Source: Diphasiastrum complanatum (lineage: Eukaryota > Streptophyta > Lycopodiopsida > Lycopodiales > Lycopodiaceae). From it: a stretch of DNA of 64,000 nt. Positions 36,505 to 48,500 of the stretch are shown piece by piece. Made by a program: the position numbers and the translations under genes. The stretch is from NCBI GenBank assembly GCA_029204225.1, contig CM055113.1, positions 65,001-129,000 of the forward strand, given 5' to 3'. The notes under the pieces were generated by a model, which worked only from the letters and a program-made list of their open reading frames with translations, searched no databases and was not told where the DNA came from. How positions within the stretch are numbered: position 1 is the stretch's first letter; every line of letters begins with the position of its first letter.

Positions 36505-39500
36505 ATTTTGGGGCATCATGTTTTTTTATTAATTTTTTATATTAAACACTACAAAGCGTAAACCTGGGAGTTAATGCACCTAAACTAGACCATCCTGCAC
36601 CCGAAACATTTGGCAAAATACGCAGTAATTATGCTCTTAATTAGAGCTTTCACCTGATACCCATATTGCTTAAAAAAAAACCAAATTTTTTTTTTTTTTA
36701 AAAAAACGTTTCTGGGAATTTTTTTGATATTTCAAAAACCCATTTCTGAAACGCGTTTCAGAAACGCAGTGCAACTACTCTTAAACAAAAAACAATATAC
36801 ACCTTAAAATCCTGGAGTGAGCAAAATAAAAACATGTCATTAGTTTCATAAAGATTCACAATCAGTAAATAATTACAAGAAGAGTTTGAAAACCACCAAC
36901 TTTTATGCGATTAGACTTATGTGATGTAAGTATAACTACCATGTCCACACCTTGAATACATCATCTCCATTTTGATTGTATCCAAAGGCTTTCATTTGGT
37001 GACTCATGCTACCTCTTGAGGAATGACAACTTGTAGAACTAAATAGTTATGAGCACTCAATATCCATGGCTAAAGCCGATAGGAAGTCCTTATGACCACA
37101 GAACCGTAATAGAATTTCAAGTGTCCTAAAAAGAATTGTGATTGAGATGAGCTTAATTGATAATTGAATGAAAGTTCGATTATGACACTAAAAGAAATGG
37201 ACAAGAATTTGCCAGTTGAACTAAGCTACTCTTTAATCTCTAAAACAAGAGAGGTCCAATAGGCATACTTGAATTGTCTTTAGACCCTAATGATGGTCAA
37301 GAGAGTGAGTTGCCAATTGGGGCCTAATTATAGTCCATTTATGAATAAACATCAACAATGAATGCTAACACTTAGGGTCCAAACCATAAGTTTGCATGTC
37401 ACATATTATGTGGACCCGAGGCCCAATAGATATCTAGAATTTTCCCCTTCCTCATTGTCGGTATAAAAGAGCAATATAGCACAATCATAATGAAAAGACT
37501 AAAATGTTGATGCAACAATATACGTGACACGTATGTGCATGACCAAAAGTGAACCTAAATGAACTCATACACACATGTTTTTTGTCATTATATGTGACCT
37601 CAAGCAAGGACAAATACTTTGCCCAATCGGATTGCACCTTGTTGACATACACTCGAAGCATGTCCTCTAAAACTCGTTTAACCCTTTTTGTCTTCCCATT
37701 AATCTATGGGTGCTCACTACTACTCCTCAACTTTGTTCCCAAATGGGACTAAAATGTTTTCGTGAACTTAGGGTCCCTATATGAGTCAATGGATTTAGGT
37801 AGGCCATGCTGAAAGAACAACTTGGCTGCCGCTGGAGCTATAACGTTCTTGTTAGTTCGGATGAAATGAACCATTTTAGTCAACCAATCTACAACTACCA
37901 TGACCAAATCAAATTCAGATTGCAGCCTAGGTAGTCCAGTAACAAAATTCAAAGAGGTACACTCCCAATTACCCTGGTAAATCTCTAATGGGTGGAGCGA
38001 ACTTGAAGGGCTCATCTTGTTCTCTTGAAAAGTGGTGTAATATTGGACGTACGCTCTTATGTGTTGTCGCATGTGTAGCCAAAATAAGTGTTTGCTTGGT
38101 AGCTCTATATTCTTATCCACTCCCGGATGCCCATCAACAAGGACTATCAAAAAGCTCATGGAGGATTTTAGCATAAAGTCCATCCATGTCTGGCAAATAT
38201 CTTACCATTACATTTTAACATACTTGCATGCATGGTGTAAGTCAAAAATGTGTTTGCCTCCTTTGAAGAGCCAGTCACCACTAGAGCCTCCAAGATATTG
38301 GTATTTTGTTGTGCACTAGGCCACACACGCTTATTGTGCTCATATCTCGATTGAGCCTGCCTAATCTCATCTATCACCTGACTTTCAACAATTGTGACAG
38401 ACATCTAATAGATCATATGAGATAATGCATCATCAACCACATTCTCCTTGCCTTTTTGTATTGAATTTTCAAATAGAACTCTTGCACGAGCTCGACACAC
38501 ACCTTGCTTGAAGCCCTCTCAATTCAAGCTAATTACAAAAATACTTTAGAATGTGATGGTCATTGTAAACATGAAACGCAGCACTCGACACCATATATAT
38601 AGTGCCAGTAAATAGAGGAAAATGAGACCTTGAATCATGGGCCAGCACATATTCTAGATAGGAGGGAGAGGCGATTAAGAAATCGTATCTTGTTGGAGTA
38701 TCTAGTTGCATGAAAGAACTTCCCTTTTCTGATGCTGCTTGGGAGAGTCATCACAGGCTACGTCAAGTGTACCCTAAATTGAGGATAGATGACTTTCTTG
38801 AAGGGGGGGAGTATCTTAGGCCCCAATGTATCTCAACAAGATCAGTGACTAGGTGGGTCTAGTGATAGCCACTAATGAGGCACAACCCATAGGTGAGTAG
38901 GTGACCGCCAATAATGGGCACAACTCAGATCAATCTAGGCACCCGACGATATCATAAGTCCTTGGGTGTGTGACACTCGATGTAGACATGCACACTACCA
39001 GTCGTAATATGAGGAGTGTAGGTCCGTCATGCATTTGAGCAAAGTCAACTTGTGGGGCAGCCGGCTGTGACTAGGGTTCCATTAGGGATTAGAGAAGGCG
39101 TCTATTAGATTTAGATTTATAACCTATGGATAGAATGAACGAAAATCACTCTTTTGGAGGGTGCCATGCATGCAACTTCACCGTAACGGTGCACAAGCCT
39201 CAAGCAACCACAACACATGTATGATAGCTTGATTAAGAGGCCACAAAATGATCTGTATATGCATCTCTAGCAAAGAGTTCCAATATTTGAAGCACTAAAA
39301 AACGCTAGAAAAAACATGAACCACCCTCAAATCTTTACCCCGAAATAATATTGGATGAGCTATCTTCTATTCAGATGAGCAGAGTTATAAAATATTGTTG
39401 TTGGCTAGCTGCATATTATCTACATAACTAGTTTCTAGTATTATTGCCATAGTTATTAGTCTTGGTTTACTTTTTTTTGGAGAAATTATGGTCCCATTGT

Positions 39501-42500
39501 ATCAAAAACACTTGAAATGTACTATTGAGTTCTATATACTTTTAATCACTTCAAAATACATTAAGATCTCTGCCTCTCTCTCTCTCTCAAATATCATGAA
39601 TCCTAGTGACAACTATTTCCTTAACTATCTTAAACTTGAAAATTTGCAAAATATTACACAACAAAATCAACCACACAAACAACCTACATGTGACATCTCA
39701 ACCACAAAACCATCTAATATCAAGACCAAGGATGAAGGCTCATAGGTTTAAATCTGAAACCAGATGTACAGACGGAATTTCATCTTCCACTTATGGTGAA
39801 GCACTTCACAACATGTGAGACACTCATAAAAGAATTCTCTCTAACTCCTATGATGCCTTACACAAATTTTGAAAGATAGGTGATGTTAGCTTGCTTGGTA
39901 GCTTTGTTAGTCAATATTATTGCAAGCTACTTGACCTAGTAGACCCTGTTTTATAGGATCTTTCTTGTTGCTAATTTTGCTAGCCAGTCTTCTACTATCA
40001 TCAAAACATTTGTAGTCACATTTGCTTTGTATTGTTAAGTGGTCCCATAGATCAATCAACCTTCCATGGACTGTAATGGAAACTTTTCTCTACTTTGTTC
40101 TAAGTAAGCCTCTAATATTGAATTTGACAATGTACAGAGTCTTGACAATAAGTGAACAGTATTGCAAAAGAAAACCTGAAAGATTTATAGTCATAGAACT
40201 TCTAGCCAACGACAAGCTTATTGATAGGACAGAAAGAAAAATGTCCTAAACAAGACGGTTTCTAAGAATTTACATATACCATCAATCTTAAGTATAATCA
40301 TTTCCTTGAGAATCTTATGCAATAAAACATTTGAATCATGTAAGCCAAAGTAAGATACATATCTTTTGAGATGTAACAGTATGCAACATGCCACAATCGA
40401 ATCATATTTGCACTCTATACATGTTCATCGAGAGATACATACCTGATTCAGACGAGGATATATGAATAAATTCACAGCACCACCCAATGCAACAGTTGCT
40501 ACTGCATATGCAGCAATCAGATGAGGAAGAGTGGGGTCGATAAAAGTTGTTGCGACATCACCACTTGCAAAAGCAAGAGCTGCAGGAACAATGAAAGCAT
40601 TGTCAAATGCAGCTCCACTACCAGATTTGGGAGGAGCTCGTAAGAGAGATGTAATACGGCCGGTCACATGATTTGTTATAGCCATGGGCTCACTAGGTCG
40701 CCATCCCGGTGTCCTCATACTCATACGAAAAGGTCCAATCCCTCGCTCTGCAGTAGCTGGAGCTGCTGATGCAAAAGTCACTCGTTCCCCTTCTTGAGCA
40801 GGAACATCTACAGTTTCAGTTGCAAATCTTAGAGTTCGAGCTATTCCATTCGGATCCTGAACCTGTCAAGTCATACAGAATCGACGAATTAGTTTCTTTG
40901 TAGCTTGTGATATTTAATTTCTAATCAATTATCATCTGCAAAGTATAGCTGTTAGTTCCTCATATGAAGGACTCCATTATGTGAAAGATGTGAACCTGCT
41001 GAACAGATATTTTGCTGCCACCTCAAAAACATAAAATCTTTTGCATAATTGGTGGTAAAACGTGTAGAATCACTTCAACTACGAGCAAAAAAGAACTTGA
41101 CTGAAACATCAAATATGAATCCTTAACTCGTTTCACACTTGTGGAATTTTGACTTAGAACATGGTTGGTGTGCTTTTCTTAAACAAATGATTTGTGAGCA
41201 ATTAGCCTTTCTACACACCAGCAATGGGTAATGAAATCCTCTAAAGAGTGCAAGTTAGCAATGTTGGATTCCTATCATCTCCATCCCTAATCTCACAGCT
41301 AATCTAGATCCATTCATTTGCTGTAAATACTTGTACAGTCGCATACTTCGCAAAAATACATGTGTTTTCGAACAGTTTGCAGAAATACACGGAAAGCGCA
41401 AACAAATATTAGTTCGACAAACTTTCAATCGACAATCGGCAAATCTGGTCTGATCGACATTTGTCGAACCCATCGAAGACACTCGACTCGACAATTGTCG
41501 AAGCTGCTAAAGTCGACCATCAACTGTCAACCTGACCATTGACTGTCAAGTTGACCATCCATCTTCACGCTCCCATGAGTTCCACTGAATCTCTAACGGA
41601 ACAGATTCTGCCCAATAGCGACTACTAACCGCAGGTAGTGCCTTAATCCAGATTGTAAATTTATCCATTAAGCATTCTTGTAATTGTACTGCTACCATGT
41701 ATAACTATTCAATAGCACGTTAGTGTATAGGTTAATCCATGAATCAGATGATGAATCGATCAGACATTTAATCAAAGCGCAATTATTCGCTCGTCCTCTC
41801 TATTTCCAGAGTATTGTCTCAGGAAGATCACGCATCTATATGCATTCAGACTATACACATATTTTCAACTCAATTGAATCGTTTCTAGTAAACAGAGTCA
41901 TGTCAGTGTCGTGTCGATTGCTTTATTTCCTGTTTTGTCTGATTCGTTACATGCAGATTACATAATTAGTAGATTGAATCGTTCTTGTGAGTGACAGTTA
42001 GTGTTGATTATGATGCTCTAGTTCTGACTTGCTTGCTTGATGCATTCACGCTTCTACATCGTATCTTATTGAAATTTTTGCATGTCTATGGAATCGATTA
42101 TATCGATCCTTGAGACTTCAAAGCTCGGATCAAGTAGAACCGCTATTGATCATTAACAGTAGTTCGAATCCGGTAGACTTAGATTCATGCACCGAGGAAT
42201 TGTCACGTTCAACAGACCTTCCCGACATGGTATCAGAGCTTTGATTTATAGTATCTAATCTCTTCATGTGATACCGACACATAATCGAGTGTAATACTTA
42301 AGCAGTCAGTCTAATAGAGCACATGATATCAGAACTTCCCACTATCAAAGAGCAAGCCATTGCTAAATGGAAGCGCAGAGATGGTAAGGCTTTTGCTTTA
42401 ATCACTCTCGATATCTCCAACACACAGATTGGCCACATCAGACAAGCCCAAACTTCAAAAAAGGCTTGGGACATTCTGAGCACACTCTATGAAGTGAGGG

Positions 42501-45500
42501 ACGTCACTTCAAAGCTGCATCTAAGAGACAAATTCTTTTCACTCAAAATGTCAGAGGGTGATTCTATTCAGAATCACATAAATCAATTCAAGACTCTGTT
42601 AGAGCAAATGGCAGCAATAGGCTCAGTGATCAAAGAATCCGACGCTGTTATGACCTTAATGTCTAACTTGCCAACCTCTTATGGAAACTGGGCGATGATA
42701 ATTTCGACTTAGATAAGTCATAACTATGTTGCTACAGGAGGAAACTCGAAGGAATTGAACATCCTCGTCCTCCATCGATGACTTGCAAGCTCTGTTCTCC
42801 AAGAAGAAATAGAAGAAGCAAAGAAGAAAAAGGTTGTCAAACAATTCAACAACAATCAGAAGCACTCACAGAAGCAAGGTCCGAACCAGAATCAGCAACT
42901 TGCTCAAAACAGGAAAGAATGTTCTACAAACACTGCAAAAGGATGAATCACGAGATCCAGGACCACTGAATTCTTGAAGTTCAACAACAACAAGAAGAAG
43001 CAGCTGGATTAACAAGCAAACACATCTATCGATTCAAAGCAGAATGTTAAAGATAATGACGAGCAGAATGCCTTCATGGTGAATCATCACCATGCCCAAC
43101 AAGTTGAGGAATGGTTCCTCGATTCTGGAGCGATGCAACACATGACAAGCCATCAAGAATGGTGTATCGACTATTTGGCCTACAACACCAAGAAATTTGT
43201 TCACCTCGGAGACAATAGCTCACACATGATCGAAGGTGAAGGTACTGTTAGACTCAATTTTTAGCATGGACTGTCAAAAATCATACCAAATGTATTGTAT
43301 GTCCCGAATCTGACGAAAAATCTATTGTCGGTTAGTCGAATAACTGATTTAGGACATAAGGTAGAGTTCAGGTCTGATTCATGCAAGATTCTTGATAAAT
43401 GTAAGAGACTCCTTGCACTCGGAAAGAGGCAAGGATATCTCTATAGGCTTACTCATTGTTATTCTGGGATTGATTGTGCTTTAAGCAGTTCAATATCTAT
43501 GAATAAAAAATTAATTTGGCATTATTGTTGGACATGGTGAACTCTTGCAACCATTCGTTAGCATTCCCCGAGGCCGAAGTAGTCAAAGTCGAAGTTACCG
43601 AAGTGCTCGACGAGGTGCCATTGCAACCAGAGGCCGAGGTGCCTGAAGTAGCTGAAGTCGAAGTCCAAGTGCCCGACGTCTGCCCCTGCAACCAAAGCCC
43701 GAAGTGTCCGAAGTCGAAGTCGCTGACATCATCGACATCGAAGTGGGCGATGAGGACTCGAAACCAAAAAGCCAAAAAGCCGAAGGCCGAAGCCCGAAGG
43801 CCGAAAACCCAAAAAGTCGGACAAGTCGAGTTAGCGGACTACGTAGCTCGACGAGCGTGAGGGCATTGTACTATCACGCTAAGCCGCCAAGAGCAACGTT
43901 ATCAGAGGGTGGCTAACCAATAGATTAGCATTAAACCTCTCTTGTAATCAGTTGTTAAACTATCTTGTAATATCACTTGTTGAGATAAATATAAGATAGA
44001 ATGCGTAAAGGGAAAAAGAGAATAGAAGAAGTAGGAGGAAGAAAATATACTTCTAGAAAAGAGAAGAAGTAGAGAAGGAAGTAAAATATACTTTTGAGTG
44101 CCATGCATGAAAGTCTGCCAACGAGCAGAACATAGCAAAATTCTGTAAGAGGAAGGACAGGCTGCGAACGTGTGTGACACTGATCGACTCACTCCAAAGC
44201 AAAAGCAAAATACAAACTACTTCTCAGTTCTTCCATCTCTGATTGTCGCGTCGCATCTGTCTGATTGAATGCTTTGAAGTCTGTGATCTATAGTCACTTG
44301 TCTAGGATCCTGCAAACAAAAATTCCGCAACAGCTAACGAGAATCTACAATTATAGGCTTGGGTACCTCAATCATATGTCTATTGCAAATATGTCTAAGC
44401 ATTCTTCAATTCTTGATTTTGATTATCGGACTGTTGACCCTCCAGTCTGCCAGAGTTGTATCATAGGAAAGCAGTCTAGAAGGCCATTTAAGCCGAATCA
44501 AGAACATATATCTAAAGATCTGTTAGACATAGTTCATTCAGATATATTTGGCCCAATGCAGACATCATCACTGCTTGGTGCAAGATTTTTTATTACATTC
44601 ATTTGATGATTATTCAAGAACTGTTGTATACTTTATGAAGCACAAATCTAAAGCCTTCCATTTCTTCAAAATATTCAAAGAGCATGTTGAGTTGCAGACA
44701 GGCAAATCAAAGCTATTAGAACCGACAACGGCGGTGGTACATATCAAATGCATTCAAGGAGTATTGTTCGTCGACACATGTGATGGTATCGAACATCAAT
44801 ATGCTGCTACCTATTCTCCTCAATCGAATGGCTTAGCCGAGAGGAAATATAGAACCTTAGTCGATTCTTCCAATGCATCATTACTCATGCTTCGTTGCCT
44901 AAATCTTTTTGGCAACATGATGTTTCAACAACAGCTTATGTGCAGAACCGATGTATTACTAAAGGTCTATCAAACAGCAAGACTCCTTATGAAGTTTGGA
45001 TAGGATCCAAGCCATCATTAAAGCATTTAAGAGTTTTCGGATGCACTACCTACGTTCATGTCCCAAAGGACACCAGAAAGAAATTAGATGAGCATTCAAT
45101 CAAAAATATTTTTTGTTGGTTATTCTTCTTCAAATGGCATGTATCGACTGTAGAATATTGTAACCTATAAAGATTTTACTACCAAGGATGTGACTTTCAT
45201 TGAAGATCAATTCATTGATCTAAATGGGCAAGAACCAGATTCAGTCTATCGACTCTGCCCCGACAACTAATGTCTATCGAAATACCATTTCGATTCCTTC
45301 AAGTAGTCAGCCTGTATAGTCAGATTCAGAGGAAGATGAAGAAGCTGCAACTTAGGAGCAGCCGACAAAGCCGACACAAAGTCGAATTTCGCTGCAGAAG
45401 CTCCTCCTAGAAGATTAACAAGAATTCGAACTCAGCCTCAACCACAATTGAAGAAGCAATGTCACAGGCCGATCTCTGGAAGGAAGCTATGGACAAGGAG

Positions 45501-48500
45501 TACAAATCGCTGCTAAAGAACAACACTTGGACTATCACAAAGCTGCCTGCAAAAAGGTCATCGACTGCAAATGGATCTTTAAGATCAAATATAAAGCCAA
45601 CGGCCTATCGACAGAAGAAAGGCTCGACTCGTGGTAAGGGGGTTTTTACAAACTCCCAATGTTGATTACTTAGAAACCTTTAGCCCAGTGGTCAAGCATT
45701 CTTCTTCGACTGCTACTATCATTTGCTGCTACAGCCGACCTTAAGGCGCACCAAATGAATGTACAAACGACATTCCTCAATGGAGTCATCGAAGAGGGCA
45801 TCTGTATGATCCAGCCAGAAGGCTATGTCCTTAATGGTCAAGATGATCGAGTATGCAATGGTCTTAAGCAATTGTCGAGAGCCTGGTTCCACCGAATCAA
45901 CACATTTCTGATCGATCATGGATTCGAACCAAGCTCTGCAGACTGTAATGTTTATTTCAAGGTTGTCCGACAACGTTATCGAACTGTTAAAGGACACCAA
46001 GAGGATGCTATCCCAAGAGTTTGAAATGACAGATCTAGGGGAAGCACATTATTGCCTCGGGATCCAAATCCATAGAGATAGAAACAAAAGGCTTCTCTAT
46101 ATTACTTAGCAGAGGTACTTCCACAATTTACTTTTGAAATTCAATTTGATGAATTGCAAGCTTGTACATAATCCTATGGATCCAGGCTTAAAGTTATCTA
46201 AAGAGCAATGCCCTCAAACCAATGAGGAGAAGGAGGAAATGAAGGGATATCCATATCAATCGATTCTCGGGTCCCTGATGTATGCAATGATCTCTACAAG
46301 GCCCGATTTTGCATACTCTGTCAGCTCTTTAAGCCAATACATGGCTAACCTTGGTATGATCCACTGGAAAGCTCCCCTAAGAGTAATTAGATATGTACGA
46401 GCTACTATCGACCTATGCATCTGCTATGGAGAGACTAATCCATCCGATATCCATGCACTTCATGGATACACAAATGCGAGTTGGGCAAGCGATGTCGACA
46501 CTAGAAAATCGACTTATGGATTTGTCTTGTTGTTCAAAAATGGTCCAGTATCCTGTAACAACCGAAAGTAGACCTCCACAGAATCAGAGTACATTACAGC
46601 CTCACAAGGAGGTGAGTCTGAAGTTTTGCAGAACCCAGTACATGACAACTGATATCTTTACAAAAGGATTAAGTCAAGAGGCACACAAGACTTTATGTGC
46701 TATCTTGAATTTGAAAATCAAAGGGGGTGTCACAAGCAAGTCTCTCCAAGCTCGTGAATCCTAGAAGGCCGGTGTGTAGAATGAACCTCCCAACCATAGA
46801 CACCCCCTCTTTGAGTCCTTCTACCTGCTATTCCTGTCAACTGGCCCATGGCATCCACCTGTGGGTGATTAGTCCACCTGGCATACATGACCCCTATGAC
46901 CTATGAATACTGAGTGACTCATAGGGTACCACCCCCGTGCCCCGCCAAAAACCTATGACCCGCTTGGTCATCCCGACTACTTGCCGGCTAGCATCTCGTC
47001 ACTGATGGCTAGTGTAATAATCCTAACACCACAGTAGGGCAAACACTTATTGATCCACCCAACCTTGCCTACTCCCTGATGGAGTAAGCCCCTCCTAGCC
47101 CAGTGTGAGGACTAGTAGCATGCTACTGCCAAGTGTTGGCCACGTGGCACTGACGTGGCCGACTGCACTTCGAGACCCAACTGGGGGCCCTATCCTGCTG
47201 ACAGGGTCCCTGTTATAGATCCTAACACCATAGTAGGGCAAACACTAACTGATCCACCCAACCTTGCCTACTCCCTGATATAGAGTAAGCCCCTCCTAGC
47301 CCAGTGTGAGGACTGGTAGCATGCTACTGCCAAGAGTCGGCCATGTGGCACTGACATGGCCGACTGCACGTCGGGACCCAACTGGGGGCCCTATCCTGCT
47401 GACAGGGTCCCTAGGCTGTGTTAGGCTCGCCATGGCTATGGACCGTCCTGGGGCACACTACTCACACTGTCTTGCCCTGTTGGTCATGTACGCTGGACAC
47501 GACCCTGACTGTGGTTTCTGACCTATCTGTGTTCTCTAGGGTTCGGCACTGGCTACGAGCTCGTAACACTCCCTCCCCCTTAAGAACCGTCTTGGTCCTC
47601 TAAGACAAAATCTGGAAAAATCTTGCGAAGGACGCTGCCTCTTTCCCAAGTGGCATTCTCAACAGGCTGATCATTCCACTTAACCAGATATTCTCGGTAT
47701 AGAGTATGACGAGTCTGCGTCTCTCTACTATCAAGAATCTCCTCTGGTTCATGTGGAGGTTGCTGAGGATCCAATGGGAGAACTAGAACATTGTCCCCTA
47801 CCAGATTGTCTGATCTGGTTAAGGCTTTTCGTAACTGACTTACATGAAAGACTGGAAAAACCTTACTGCTGTGTGGGAGTTCTAGTTCATAGGTGACCTC
47901 GCCTAGTCTCCTACTGATGGTAAAGGGACCACAATACCTTGGAGACAACTTAGCACACACTCCTGATTTAAGGGTTTTAGAGTCAACTGGGACTCTCAAG
48001 TAGACTTTCTCACCAGTGGAGAACCCTGGCCTTTGACAACCGTTGGCCGCAGGCCCTCAAGTAACTGGTCGTGCCAAGGTCATGTTAGAGCGTGACGGGG
48101 CTCTAACAGGGGGTTTGTTGGATTCCTATCCTCTCCATCCCTAATCTCACAACTAATCTAGATCTATTCATTTGTTGTAAATACTTGTATAGTCGCATAC
48201 TCTAGAGAAAAACATGCATTTTCGAATAGTCTACAGAAATCAGTTCGACAAACAGATATCAATTCGACAAACTTTCAATCGACAATTGTCAAATCTGCTT
48301 TGATCGAACCCAACGAAGACATTTGACTCGACAACTGTTTAAGCCTTTAAAGTTGACCACCATCAACTGTCGACCTGACCATTGATTGTCGAGTCGACCT
48401 GACCATTGACTGTCGAGTCGACCATCTATTTGCACGCTCTCGTGATTTCCGCAGAATCTCTAACAGAACAGATTCTACCCAATAGCGACTGCTAACAATA

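Larger units (their letters stand above)
32542..36777 (+). mobile_element. hAT-like DNA transposon remnant with a nested LINE
   Basis: The left end reads TAGTTGCAC followed by CGCGTTTCTGAGAAATGCG; the right end is the mirror image, ending GTGCAACTA after several GAAACGC motifs. Inverted ends with subterminal CGTTTC/GAAACG clusters are typical of hAT elements. No exact 8-bp target duplication was found (TTAACCCA versus CTCTTAAA). Inside are an acidic AT-hook frame and an acidic tail resembling the C-terminus of some plant hAT transposases. A LINE lodged between (GA)n tracts accounts for about 2.5 kb. The hAT catalytic domain is absent. Confidence 0.6.
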
